Assembly: GCF_014333425.1 (NCBI RefSeq)
Contig: NZ_JACRYT010000022.1
Location: 1-51,624, forward strand
From: Zhenpiania hominis
Lineage (GTDB): Bacteria; Bacillota; Clostridia; Peptostreptococcales; Anaerovoracaceae
Direction of reading: 5' to 3'
Length of the DNA: 51,624 nucleotides
In this document: one piece after another, positions 24,497 through 33,345 of the stretch
Numbering within the stretch: the stretch's first letter is position 1
How the letters are laid out: every line of letters starts with the position of its first letter
The notes under the pieces: model-generated
What the model was told of the DNA's origin: nothing
Seen by the model: the letters and a program-made list of their open reading frames with translations, nothing else
Databases searched by the model: none
Position numbers and translations under genes: made by a program

Positions 24497-24527
24497 ATTA
24501 GGAAAGGGACGCGAAAGGAATGAAATC

Positions 24528-25226
24528 ATGATTCGGACTGTTTTATTTGATGTAGATAATACATTGTTGGATTTTAGCAAGGCAGAGAAAAACGCCCTGA
24601 CAAAGACGTTACAGCAGTTAGGGATTGAGCCAGGGGAAACGATCCTGGAAAGATATAGTGAGTTGAATCTCGCGCAATGGAAGCTGCTGGAGCAGGGCAA
24701 GCTAAGCCGGGGCGAAGTGAAAGTCAGGAGATACCGCCTGCTGTTTGAGGAAATCGGCGCGGACTGCTCACCGGAAAAGGCGGCGCGGATTTATGAGAAA
24801 CTTTTGGGAATCGGCCACTTTTTCATGGAAGGGGCGGAGGAACTGTTGGAGGAATTGTATCAAAAGTACAATTTATATCTGGTAACCAATGGCACGGCGG
24901 CGGTTCAGAGGAGCAGGCTTAAAAGCGCGGGCCTGAAAAAATATGTTCAGGGAATCTTTATTTCCGAAGAAATGGGAAGCAATAAACCGGCAAAAGAATA
25001 TTTTGATCGCTGCTTTGAACAGATCCCCGGGTTTCGGAAAGAGGAAGCCGTGATCATCGGAGACAGCCTTACATCGGATATTCAAGGCGGGAAAAACGCG
25101 GGGATCCGGACGATCTGGTTTAACCCCGGCAGGCTGCCTAATGACAGCGGTCCGGCCGCGGATTACGAAATCGCGAGCCTTAGAGAAATAGGGCCGCTGC
25201 TGCGCGGGATATCGAAAGCGGAATAA
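24528..25226 (+). CDS. HAD superfamily hydrolase, YjjG-type pyrimidine nucleotidase
   Basis: A 232-aa haloacid-dehalogenase-fold phosphatase. Motif I is DVDNTLLDF (8-16), with the nucleophile and acid aspartates. A helical cap follows. Motif II is VTNGT near 119-123, motif III is the lysine in SNKPAKEYF (about 151-159), and motif IV is IIGDSLTSDI (about 177-186). The DVDNTLLDF start and the cap type fit YjjG, a house-cleaning 5'-nucleotidase for non-canonical pyrimidine nucleotides. AAAGGAA lies 8 nt before the ATG. The symbol yjjG is likely but not proven. Confidence 0.85.
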   Translation: MIRTVLFDVDNTLLDFSKAEKNALTKTLQQLGIEPGETILERYSELNLAQWKLLEQGKLSRGEVKVRRYRLLFEEIGADCSPEKAARIYEKLLGIGHFFMEGAEELLEELYQKYNLYLVTNGTAAVQRSRLKSAGLKKYVQGIFISEEMGSNKPAKEYFDRCFEQIPGFRKEEAVIIGDSLTSDIQGGKNAGIRTIWFNPGRLPNDSGPAADYEIASLREIGPLLRGISKAE

Positions 25227-25321
25227 CTGCTTGGCAGAGTACAAAATTTCCGGTATAAAGACAGCATTTTCCGCATAAGGTAGAAAGCGGGAAGCATTGT
25301 GAAAGAGAAAGGGGGCAGGTT

Positions 25322-26014
25322 ATGGGAAGCGCGCTGAAACTTGTGATCGCAGGTATCCTTTCCGTTACGGCCGCCGCGTCGTGGTTTGCTCCGGTAAGTG
25401 CTGCTCCAGCCCAGGGAGAGACCGTGTATTATAAAGCAGGATTTTCCTACGGGCCGGTTGACGCTTCTGTCCGATCGCGCATTGAAGGAAAGTCCTACCG
25501 AAAAAACAGTAATATCGCGCTGGATGAGCTTCGCTATGTGCGGGTTTTGTACTGTGGATTTGACGGGGAAACGAAGGCTGGAGAATTGATTGTCAATCAA
25601 GAAATCGCCGAAGATATAGTAGAAATTTTTTATGATCTTTATCAGCATCCGTATCCGATCCAGGAGATTTCTCTCATTGACAAATATGATGCTGACGATG
25701 AACGCTCCATGCGGGCTAACAATACATCGGCCTTTAATTATCGGCCCATTTCCGGGAGCAGTACCCTTTCCAAACACGCTTATGGTATGGCGATTGACAT
25801 CAATCCGCGGATCAATCCATATGTGCGGGGCGCGGAAATACAGCCGGAAAATGGCAGCGCTTACACACAGAGGGATCCGCGAAAGTGTGAGGGAAAATAC
25901 CGGGAGCAGATGATACAGAAAGGGGACTATGTTTATCGGCTTTTTCGGGAGCATGGCTTTACATGGGGAGGTGACTGGGCGTCTCTGAAAGACTACCAGC
26001 ATTTTGAAAAATGA
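25322..26014 (+). CDS. Secreted M15 family metallopeptidase (VanY/CwlK-like)
   Basis: A 230-aa exported zinc peptidase. A signal peptide (about 1-28, ending near SAAPA) leads to the M15 catalytic domain, with Zn ligands H152 and D159 in SKHAYGMAIDINP and H227 in DYQHFE. GFTWGGDW (212-219) is typical of the M15C/M15_4 group. These enzymes cut D-Ala-D-Ala or L-Ala-D-Glu bonds in peptidoglycan peptides. GGGGGCAGG precedes the ATG. It is followed by another short exported protein and by the surface-protein array, which suggests an envelope-related region. Confidence 0.88.
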   Translation: MGSALKLVIAGILSVTAAASWFAPVSAAPAQGETVYYKAGFSYGPVDASVRSRIEGKSYRKNSNIALDELRYVRVLYCGFDGETKAGELIVNQEIAEDIVEIFYDLYQHPYPIQEISLIDKYDADDERSMRANNTSAFNYRPISGSSTLSKHAYGMAIDINPRINPYVRGAEIQPENGSAYTQRDPRKCEGKYREQMIQKGDYVYRLFREHGFTWGGDWASLKDYQHFEK

Positions 26015-26168
26015 GGTATGGGACGGGAAACGGAACGCGGAGATGAAAGAACGCTAAATTTCTTCGGGTTTCCTGTAGATTTTTGGGGGACGAATCAAGA
26101 ACGCTTTTCCCGAAAGGTATGGTACAATCAGGAAAAGAACGTTACCATGCGAACAGGGGGAGTGATTT

Positions 26169-26804
26169 ATGGACAGGCTCAGCGGAGTGCTGATTAGCGC
26201 CATCTGTTTTTTGATGTGCTTTAGCGCGGCGATCGTCTATACGACCTGGTTCCGGGAAGGGCCCGGGCTTTCGGCGAGTAGTGTAGCGGAGATTGAAGAG
26301 GAAATGTCTCTCGCCGCGATTGCTATGAATACGCAAAAACAGGTGATTAACGGAGGCGGCAAAGATATGTGGATCCGCGTGGAAATTCAGATGCCGGATG
26401 TCGGGGCGGCGTCCGCCGGCGGAGTATCCGAAGAGCGCTGCGAATTGGTATCGGATACAATTGTGGAAAATCCCAGCCCCCAGGAGCGAAAACGAGGCGT
26501 CTGGGTGCCGGAAGACGATGGGTATTACTACTATAGCATTCCGGTCCATCCGGGCGAACAGTCCAGGCCGCTTTTCCATTCAGTACGGATCTCAGCGGGA
26601 GATTTGGGAGAAACAGCTGCCGTTAAAGATGTAGAAGCTTTGCAGAACCGGAAGAACGAAAAGGATCGGACCAAAAGTGTTCGGGTACGGGCGGAGGGGA
26701 TTCAGGTGAACTGGATCAGCGGCGATGCGGGAAGCTGCCGGGAAGCGTATCGGCTGTTTGAGCTGTATCGGCCGGTTTGGAAGGAACGGGCGGAGTTTGT
26801 GTGA
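26169..26804 (+). CDS. Membrane-anchored exported protein, TasA/camelysin-like in part
   Basis: A 211-aa protein with one N-terminal hydrophobic segment (about 7-27), acting as a signal anchor. A beta-rich extracellular part follows. The stretch WIRVEIQMP (about 63-71) and DDGYYYYSIPVHPGEQSRPLF (about 118-138; key residues Y-Y-Y, PG, PLF) resemble SipW-dependent TasA/camelysin-type proteins. No camelysin signal motif is clear. GGGGGAG lies 6 nt before the ATG. No function can be given with certainty. Confidence 0.6.
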   Translation: MDRLSGVLISAICFLMCFSAAIVYTTWFREGPGLSASSVAEIEEEMSLAAIAMNTQKQVINGGGKDMWIRVEIQMPDVGAASAGGVSEERCELVSDTIVENPSPQERKRGVWVPEDDGYYYYSIPVHPGEQSRPLFHSVRISAGDLGETAAVKDVEALQNRKNEKDRTKSVRVRAEGIQVNWISGDAGSCREAYRLFELYRPVWKERAEFV

Positions 26805-27086
26805 GAGAAATGGAGCAACTTGCGGTTGCTTAGGGGAAGCTTTTCCTCAGTATTGTGTATAAGGACGAAAGGGCTTTGGTGACTGGCTGTAAGAACAGCT
26901 TTTGTGGCCAAAGCTCTTTTTTTTCTGAGTGGGAACAAAAAGTTTGTTTTATCTAACTTGGGACTGTGTCGAAATTTGCCGAAAAAGATTGAATTTTGTT
27001 GGAACTGTTTGAAACTTAGAAACAATTAAGAGGGATAAAGAAGTTCACTTGCGGAATTTCAATGGTAACTTCCGATTGGTTTGATT
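26805..27086 (+). terminator. Terminator (26871-26924) in the gap before the surface-protein array
   Basis: GGGCTTTGG (26871-26879) and CCAAAGCTC (26908-26916) form a long stem, topped by a small GGCTGT/ACAGCT hairpin, and run into eight T residues. It ends the upstream transcript. A minor GGGGAAGC stem precedes it near 26832. No gene is visible in the rest. Confidence 0.75.
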
Positions 27087-27115
27087 GGACACATAAAATA
27101 CGAAAAAATGTGTCC
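27087..27115. repeat. GGACACAT hairpin
   Basis: GGACACAT (27087-27094) and ATGTGTCC (27108-27115) are perfect inverted arms, and a further GGACACA lies at 27137-27143. The same word recurs in the gaps at 15613-15670 and in the arms of the 21718-21896 element. Confidence 0.55.
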
Positions 27116-27366
27116 GGGGGAAGCGATTGAGGGAATGGACACAGAGTTTTGGTGAGAGAAGAGGTGGAAGAAAGCGAAGGTTGTAATGATGGTGTTACGG
27201 AGGCTGCGTGGTAAAGAAAAGTGTCTGGCATGTTTGTTATGCTCAAAACACCTGATTGGGTTATAAATGGTAACAATCAGGCGGTAAAATGTAACAAACA
27301 GATCGGTAAAGAGCGAAAATTTATAGTAAAATGGTAATGAGAATGTGATGAGTACTTGTGAGTTAT

Positions 27367-27398
27367 ATGTAAATGATATTTAAATTTGAAATTTACAT
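27367..27398 (+). promoter_or_regulatory. Leader dyad of the surface-protein array
   Basis: ATGTAAAT (27367-27374) and ATTTACAT (27391-27398) are perfect 8-bp arms, just upstream of the first ribosome binding site. GTAACAA-type repeats (27269-27300) and TATAGTAAAAT near 27322 suggest the promoter lies at about 27290-27335. A regulator or RNA fold could act here. Confidence 0.45.
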
Positions 27399-27426
27399 CG
27401 TGTCGGAACGGAAAGGAGAAACGCAA

Positions 27427-28632
27427 ATGATACTTAAGAAAAAATGGATAAGCCTGTTAATTGCAATGGCAATGCTGGCCACTGTTTTTGGCCCTTCCGG
27501 TATCAGTGTGGTGGCAGCGGCAAGCAGCAGTCAGCAGGAAACGGAGAACAACGACTATATTGGATCCGCGGATCCAATTTCAGTGGCGACTGGAAATACG
27601 TTGAATGGAACTTTGACAGAAGATGCGGATGAAGATGACTGGTTTAGGTTTACACTGACGAAAGGAAGCAAGATAACTGTCACTTCATTCGGGTATTCTC
27701 AGTCTACGGACCCACAAAATTCCAACGTATTTTATTATGAGATTTACAAATCGAAAGATTTAGAACATAGCATCGTAGATGAAACGATAGGTTATGACGA
27801 AAACAGAGGGTACAGTTACTGGTCCTGCAGCCACTATTTGTCGAAGGGTACTTATTATTTGGATGTTTCAGGACCGTACCATGAAAAATTAAATTACAAA
27901 CTGCAATTTAAAACAGTTGAATGGGAAAATTTCACAGAGCCAAATGACTATATGGGTCAAGCAACACCAGTGACAAGCGGTAAGATTTATTACGGACTGA
28001 TGGAAAGTGATACTTATGGTACAAATAGTAATGTTACTTATGATCAGGATTTCTTCCGTATAAAAACGAGCGCAAAGACCGATTACTACATGACGGTTCG
28101 CACCGTTGATTTTTCCAAGCCAATTAATTCCGGCGGTGCGGCTTTGTATGTCGATGCGTATAAAGGCAATGGAAAACCGCGGGAAGTTTTTCGTAATGCA
28201 TATTACACAGGAAGTATTGATGATGGGATTACCATTGGCGAAAAAACGCGAAAGACTGTGCTTGTTCGAATCCCCGCCGGGACTACATTTTTTAAAGTAA
28301 CCGCCAGCATCCGCGGGCAGTATCAAATCAGCTTTACCAAAAAGCCGAAGAAAATCTTAGGAATAAAGGCTTCCAAAAAAGGAGCGAAAAATATTAAGCT
28401 GAGATGGAAGAAGAGACGCGACATTACAGGTTATAAAATATATCGTTCCACCAAAAGAAAGAGCGGATATAAATGTATCAAAACAATCAAGAATCCAAAA
28501 TGTAATTATTATATTGACAAGAAGAGAAAGAAAAAGGGAAGAAAGTATTATTATAAGGTGTGCTCCTATAAATCTGTAAATGGATATGCATGTAAGGGCA
28601 CCTACTCAAAAATTGTATCAAAACGGCGATAG
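27427..28632 (+). CDS. Secreted protein with two PPC-like domains and a basic FN3-like C-terminus
   Basis: A 401-aa exported protein. The signal peptide (about 1-32) ends near VVAAAS. Two PPC-like beta-sandwich domains follow: one starting ETENNDYIGSADPI with DADEDDWFRFTL, the other EPNDYMGQATPV with DQDFFRI. These domains usually sit in secreted enzymes as carriers. Residues about 303-401 form a Lys-rich FN3-like domain (WKKRRDITGYKIYRS, YYYKVCSY), similar in style to the shared cassette of the next genes but clearly diverged. AAAGGAGA lies 8 nt before ATG 27427, so the 18-codon extension is rejected. It is first in the array and has no catalytic domain. Confidence 0.8.
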   Translation: MILKKKWISLLIAMAMLATVFGPSGISVVAAASSSQQETENNDYIGSADPISVATGNTLNGTLTEDADEDDWFRFTLTKGSKITVTSFGYSQSTDPQNSNVFYYEIYKSKDLEHSIVDETIGYDENRGYSYWSCSHYLSKGTYYLDVSGPYHEKLNYKLQFKTVEWENFTEPNDYMGQATPVTSGKIYYGLMESDTYGTNSNVTYDQDFFRIKTSAKTDYYMTVRTVDFSKPINSGGAALYVDAYKGNGKPREVFRNAYYTGSIDDGITIGEKTRKTVLVRIPAGTTFFKVTASIRGQYQISFTKKPKKILGIKASKKGAKNIKLRWKKRRDITGYKIYRSTKRKSGYKCIKTIKNPKCNYYIDKKRKKKGRKYYYKVCSYKSVNGYACKGTYSKIVSKRR

Positions 28633-28641
28633 GAGGGTAAT

Positions 28642-30372
28642 ATGAAAAAGAGAGTCAGTATTCTAGTATCGCTGGTTATGCTATTCATAACATCTGTAAT
28701 GCCTGTATATGCTCTGGCAGAAGAGTCCGAGCAACTTCCTTCAGAACGGAAATATTATTTTATAACACCTGTGAGTGGAGAATTTCAGAAAGATCCATAT
28801 GCGGAAGACGATGATGTAGTCTATTATGCACAACTCAAAAAAGGTGATGTGATTGATCTGAAAATTGATAGTAATCAAGATCGCGATCAAACGATTCAGA
28901 CAGAATGGAAATGGTATTCCAATGACCAATATAGCGACGAAAAAGTTGTTGAAATGTCTGAACCAACGGAAGAGGGTGTTCAGGTTAGAGGCCTTACAGA
29001 TGGGATTGCCTATATTCATGCAAAAAATGAGAATGACAGAAGTGAAACGATGCAGATCGCTCTATATGTTGGCGATGCCTGCAGGTGTTATATAACGGAT
29101 AACATAGATGAGTACAGCTATCTTCGCGAGATGAATGTAGGAGAGACAATTCAGTTGAATGTTTTAACTGTTCCAGAACGGATAGTGGATGAGAATAAAT
29201 GGATTTGGAGTGTGGAAGAGGAGGTAATAGAGGATGAACAAAGCAGGGGAAAAGTAAGTTTTGTTGGGAATACAATAACCGCACTTAGTCGCGGAGATGT
29301 TTGTGTTTCTGTGGAGCATCCGGAGCTTACAGGTGAAAAAAGAGTTCTCTTTCATTTGCAAATTGGCTATGACAGCTATTGTTTAGGTGATGCCATATAT
29401 ACGATTGATGCAGAGACCAAAACAGCAAGACTGAACGACTGGACCTGGTATGAGGATCAAACATTGGAAATCCATGCGGAGATTCCATCGACTCTGACGA
29501 TAACCTCTGAAGAATCCTACTTCGATGGTGTCTATACAGTAAACGAAATTGGAATAAGAGCACTCCGTGAACCCCAGATTAAAAGTGTGGTGATTCCAGA
29601 CAGCGTTACCAAAATCGGGACCTGTGGGGTAGGGTATTCAGAAGGATATGAATATAACCCTGAGTTGGGTTACTATGAGGATGTTTATAGATTAACTCCC
29701 AATTTTATTATTTATGGATATTCAGATAACTCTGCAGCAGCAGAATATGCAGAAGAACACGGAATTAAATATGTGAAACTGGACCTGCCGCAGCCAGAAA
29801 AACCAGTAACCCCACAAAAGCCCGTGGAACCAGTCGCTAAAAAAGTTACGGAAATTACGGCAAAGAACTTCACCAAAACCTATGGCAACAAGCCATTCAG
29901 CCTGGAGGCAAAAGCGACCAGTGGCGGAAAGCTATCCTACAAATCCAGCGATACGAAAATTGCCACTGTAAGCAGCGACGGCCGCGTCACTCTCAAGGGA
30001 CCGGGTAAAGCGATCATCACGATCACAGCGGCGGCGACCGCAAACTACAATACAGCAAGTAAGAACGTTACCGTCACGGTGAAGCCGAAGAAAACCGTGG
30101 GTCTGAAAGTGAAAAAAGGCAAGAACCGCATGACGGTCAGCTGGAAGCGGGATAAGAAAGCTACTGGCTACCAGATTACTTACGCCCAGAACAAAAAGTT
30201 CAAAAAAGGGAAGAAGAACATCACTATCAGTAAGAACAAGACTGTGAAGAGAACCATCAAAAAGTTGAAAGCAAGGAAAACTTATTATGTAAAAGTTCGG
30301 GCGTATAAGAAGGTTGGAAAGACAAAACTTTACGGGGGATACAGTGTAGTGAAGAGAGTAAAAGTACGGTAA
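28642..30372 (+). CDS. Secreted surface protein A: Ig-like/LRR_5-like N-part plus Big2-FN3 cassette
   Basis: A 576-aa exported protein. The signal peptide (about 1-27) ends near YALAEE. The middle (30-320) has beta-sandwich repeats with a duplicated VGDACRCYI-type motif. One LRR_5-like strip (VVIPDSVTKIG) and a short AAEYAEEHGIKYV repeat follow, as in BspA-type proteins. A Pro/Lys linker leads to the shared cassette: a Big2-like domain (KTYGNKPFSL, YKSSDTKIATVSSDGRVTL) and a Lys-rich FN3-like domain ending VKVR. It is the paralogue of the protein at 43802-45754 over almost its whole length. It starts 9 bp after the previous stop with GGAGGG. Surface adhesion or structural roles are likely; no enzyme motif is present. 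Confidence 0.8.
   Translation: MKKRVSILVSLVMLFITSVMPVYALAEESEQLPSERKYYFITPVSGEFQKDPYAEDDDVVYYAQLKKGDVIDLKIDSNQDRDQTIQTEWKWYSNDQYSDEKVVEMSEPTEEGVQVRGLTDGIAYIHAKNENDRSETMQIALYVGDACRCYITDNIDEYSYLREMNVGETIQLNVLTVPERIVDENKWIWSVEEEVIEDEQSRGKVSFVGNTITALSRGDVCVSVEHPELTGEKRVLFHLQIGYDSYCLGDAIYTIDAETKTARLNDWTWYEDQTLEIHAEIPSTLTITSEESYFDGVYTVNEIGIRALREPQIKSVVIPDSVTKIGTCGVGYSEGYEYNPELGYYEDVYRLTPNFIIYGYSDNSAAAEYAEEHGIKYVKLDLPQPEKPVTPQKPVEPVAKKVTEITAKNFTKTYGNKPFSLEAKATSGGKLSYKSSDTKIATVSSDGRVTLKGPGKAIITITAAATANYNTASKNVTVTVKPKKTVGLKVKKGKNRMTVSWKRDKKATGYQITYAQNKKFKKGKKNITISKNKTVKRTIKKLKARKTYYVKVRAYKKVGKTKLYGGYSVVKRVKVR
29851..30372 (+). repeat. Big2-FN3 C-terminal cassette, copy 1 of 7
   Basis: A roughly 500-bp segment repeated at the 3' end of seven genes with long near-identical DNA blocks. 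Copies lie at 29851-30372, 32650-33163, 38032-38553, 40648-41170, 43279-43789, 45232-45754 and 50056-50563. The words GGGCGTATAAGAAGGTTGG and AAAGTTCGGG recur almost unchanged. Two sub-types alternate, one encoding KKNITISKNKTVKRTIKK and one KKTITISKNKTIKRTVKK, which points to recombination between copies. Confidence 0.9.
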
Positions 30373-30411
30373 CCTGCATATAAACTCTTTCAATTTCAAG
30401 AGGTGCGACAG

Positions 30412-31416
30412 ATGAACTACCAAAAAGTCAAAGCTCTGCTGGCGATCGTTTGTGTATTTACCTTGTTGTTCTACCCGGTTGAGACATTTGCATCAACTGC
30501 GATCGTAAATGCAAAGGACAAAAAATACAGTTACAAGGACATGCAGGCAGATCTGAACGCTTTCGTAAAGGAGTATCCGGAAATTGTTTCCCTGGAATCC
30601 TTGGGGAAAACGGCAGACAAGAGACAGATTTATTGCCTGCGCATGGGAAATCCAAAGGCCAAAAAACAGATCGTTGTGCAGGCGGGGATCCACGGAAGAG
30701 AATGGCTTAACTGTCAAATGTTGATGAAAATGCTAGAGCGGTATCTATCTTGTTACAAGACAGGAACATATAAAAAGAAAACTTATGAGGAGCTATTTAA
30801 TGAGGTAGCGGTGTACGCAATCCCGATGGTTAATCCGGACGGAGTTATCATCAGTCAGTACGGGCCGGAAAAGATACGAAATAAAAAGTTGCGAAAGAAA
30901 ATCAAAAGGATGGAACGCCAGGGCGGATACAGCAGATGGAAAGCCAATGCAAGAGGCGTGGATGTGAATCGGAATTTTCCGGCGAAATGGGGAAGGCAAA
31001 AAGAAGCTAGAAAGCCTTCCAGCGAGCGGTATCCGGGGAAAAAGGAAAAAAGTGAGAGAGAAACCAGAGCAGTATTGAAGCTTCTGAAGGGACTGCCAAA
31101 TGTAAAGGCCTGTATCAATTGGCATTCACGGGGAGAACAAATCTACTGGGGCGCGAAAGGAAATAGTGGACTACGGAAAAAAGCCTGGAAACTGGCGAAG
31201 CTTGCAAGAAAGAATACGGGCTACCGATGTATTGATGAGAGCAAAAGCTATGGCGCAGGCGGCGATTTGGAACGGTATATAATTCAGACGATGAAGACAC
31301 CATATGTCTGTATTGAGACAGGAAAAGAAGTTGCCCCGTTGAAACACAAGTCTTTTTCATCTATTTATAAAAAGAATAAGTTGATGCTCGAGAAGACTGT
31401 CGAATTGTATTTGTGA
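30412..31416 (+). CDS. Secreted M14 family zinc carboxypeptidase
   Basis: A 334-aa exported metallocarboxypeptidase. The signal peptide covers about 1-28 (ending ETFAS). All catalytic parts are present: Zn ligands H94 and E97 in GIHGREW, substrate-binding VNPDG, the NR pair in GVDVNRNF, the third Zn ligand in NWHS, and the general base in CIETGKE. The specificity-pocket region reads GAGGDLERY, with an acidic residue near the position that selects basic side chains in B-type enzymes; this is a loose alignment. AGAGGTG lies 7 nt before ATG 30412. A GTG three codons upstream is inside the ribosome binding site. It lacks the shared cassette. Neighbouring products all end in Lys or Arg and could be its substrates. 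Confidence 0.85.
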   Translation: MNYQKVKALLAIVCVFTLLFYPVETFASTAIVNAKDKKYSYKDMQADLNAFVKEYPEIVSLESLGKTADKRQIYCLRMGNPKAKKQIVVQAGIHGREWLNCQMLMKMLERYLSCYKTGTYKKKTYEELFNEVAVYAIPMVNPDGVIISQYGPEKIRNKKLRKKIKRMERQGGYSRWKANARGVDVNRNFPAKWGRQKEARKPSSERYPGKKEKSERETRAVLKLLKGLPNVKACINWHSRGEQIYWGAKGNSGLRKKAWKLAKLARKNTGYRCIDESKSYGAGGDLERYIIQTMKTPYVCIETGKEVAPLKHKSFSSIYKKNKLMLEKTVELYL

Positions 31417-31474
31417 ATAGAAATTATTTTCGAAGATTAGAAATCTAAAACTGAGAAAATAGGAGGCACAAAAT

Positions 31475-33163
31475 ATGAATGGAATTATAAAAAAATACTC
31501 GGCTATCATTATTTCTTTAGTGATGGTAGTTGCTGTTTTTTCTCATCTATCAACATTGGAGAATGTAAACGCAGAAACAGAGACTGCTATTGAAGGAGAA
31601 GATATAGTCTCCTATCCAGTAACAGGAGGAAATTTATATTTTGATCGCGCAATAGGGGCAATTACAGACTGCGATGAGGGAGTTACTCAGGCAGAAATTC
31701 CAAGTCAAATATATGGCGTAGAAGTTAGCAGCATTGGTAGAAGTGCTTTTATAAATTGTACGGAATTAAAGAAAGTTTCTTTGCCAAAGACATTAAAATC
31801 CATATGCGAAGCTGCATTTGCTGATTGTTCATCTTTAGATTCTATAGTGATTCCAAAGGGTGTAATTAATATCGCTGATAGGGCATTTTCTGGTTGTCAC
31901 TTGAAGACAGTTGAACTACCAAATACACTCAGAACGATAGGCACTCAGGTTTTTTCTGGAAACAGGGAATTCACATCCATTATAATTCCAGATAGTGTGA
32001 CATCCATAGGAGCGGCTTGTTTTAATGGGTGCGTCAATTTGGAAACAGTGAAGTTATCAAAAAATATAAAAGAAATTCCACCGGAGTGCTTTTATGTCTG
32101 TGAAAAGTTAAAAGACTTAGAGATACCGGAGGGGGTAACAGCAATTGAAGGCTATGCATTTTTCGGTTGTGAAGCATTAGATATTAAATTACCGAATTCT
32201 GTAAAGACAATTGATTATGCAGCGTTTGGTCGAACGAATGCAAAGTATATAGAAATCCCTGATAGCGTTGAATCTCTAGGGATGTACACATTCAAAGGAT
32301 GTGAAAACCTTAAGTTTGTAAAATTATCAAAAAACCTTACAACGATTCCTAATGGATGTTTTCACTCATGTCCAAGGTTGGAGAACTTAAGAATTCCAGA
32401 GAATGTTAAAAAGATAGAAGAAAATGCTTTTTTCCAATGTGAAGGATTAAAAAAAGTTGAATTACCAAAGAGCTTAAACAGCATAAAATCTTGTTATCGA
32501 AATGATGGAATAATTTCGCCCTATTATAATTCTGCGTTTGCTTGGAGCGATAAGGTTAGATTGTACGGATATGCTGGGAGTTATGCGGAATCTTATGCGA
32601 GAAAGTATGGGATACCCTTTATTTACCAAAAAGAAAATCCGAAGTTAGTTAGTATGTCGTTAACAAAGGTTTTTGGACAGAAGCCGTTTCAACTGAAAGT
32701 AAGCTATTCTGGAAACGGGAAATTGTCCTATAAATCCAGCAACACCAAAGTAGCAACCGTCAGCAACACAGGCCGCGTTACCTTAAAAGGACCGGGCAGA
32801 GCGACCATCACCATCACAGCGGCGGCGACAACTAATTATAATGCAGCAAGTAAGAACGTTACCATCACGGTGAAGCCGAAAAAGGTGGCGGGCCTGAAAG
32901 TGAAAAAAGGCAAAAAGCGTATGACTGTAAGCTGGAAACGGGATAAGAAAGTCACCGGCTATCAGATTACATACGCCCAGAACAAGAAATTCAAAAAAGG
33001 GAAAAAGACGATTACCATTAGCAAGAATAAGACCATCAAACGGACAGTGAAAAAGCTGAAAGCAAGGAAAACTTACTATGTAAAAGTTCGGGCATATAAG
33101 AAGGTTGGCAAGACGAAAATTTATGGAGCTTACAACAAGGTAAAGAAAGTGAACACCAGATAA
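31475..33163 (+). CDS. Secreted surface protein B: BspA-type LRR repeats plus Big2-FN3 cassette
   Basis: A 562-aa exported protein. A signal peptide (about 1-33, ending NVNAET) is followed by a VTGGNLYFD strand. About a dozen BspA/TpLRR (LRR_5) repeats of roughly 23 residues follow, with the pattern L..V.IP..V..I...AF..C (for example VVIP-type IIIPDSVTSIGAACFNGC). A YGYAGSYAESYARKYGIPF end cap leads to the Big2-like domain, which has a diverged first strand (VFGQKPFQLKVSY), and to the FN3-like cassette ending VNTR. BspA-like LRR proteins bind host matrix proteins in other species. It is the paralogue of the gene at 41195. AGGAGG lies 8 nt before the ATG. The LRR part is A/T-rich and the cassette more G/C-rich. 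Confidence 0.88.
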   Translation: MNGIIKKYSAIIISLVMVVAVFSHLSTLENVNAETETAIEGEDIVSYPVTGGNLYFDRAIGAITDCDEGVTQAEIPSQIYGVEVSSIGRSAFINCTELKKVSLPKTLKSICEAAFADCSSLDSIVIPKGVINIADRAFSGCHLKTVELPNTLRTIGTQVFSGNREFTSIIIPDSVTSIGAACFNGCVNLETVKLSKNIKEIPPECFYVCEKLKDLEIPEGVTAIEGYAFFGCEALDIKLPNSVKTIDYAAFGRTNAKYIEIPDSVESLGMYTFKGCENLKFVKLSKNLTTIPNGCFHSCPRLENLRIPENVKKIEENAFFQCEGLKKVELPKSLNSIKSCYRNDGIISPYYNSAFAWSDKVRLYGYAGSYAESYARKYGIPFIYQKENPKLVSMSLTKVFGQKPFQLKVSYSGNGKLSYKSSNTKVATVSNTGRVTLKGPGRATITITAAATTNYNAASKNVTITVKPKKVAGLKVKKGKKRMTVSWKRDKKVTGYQITYAQNKKFKKGKKTITISKNKTIKRTVKKLKARKTYYVKVRAYKKVGKTKIYGAYNKVKKVNTR

Positions 33164-33192
33164 GATGTAAAGATAGATAAGAGCAAAATTAG

Positions 33193-33231
33193 ACCCTCGA
33201 TCTGATCAGAAAAATTCTGTCAGATTGGGGT
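33193..33231 (+). terminator. Imperfect hairpin after surface protein B gene
   Basis: ACCCTCGATCTGA and TCAGATTGGGGT, with an inner AGAA/TTCT pair, form a long stem without a U-tract. It may end or process the transcript in the 182-bp gap, where TATAAT at 33287-33292 could restart it. Confidence 0.45.
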
Positions 33232-33345
33232 TAGTGCATGTCTAAAATGCGCCATTTTTTTGAAAGATTTTCACGTTGCAGGAGATATAATAACGGTGTA
33301 ATTATTGTGTTTAAAATCTAATTGAAGAATAAAGAGGACAATCGA

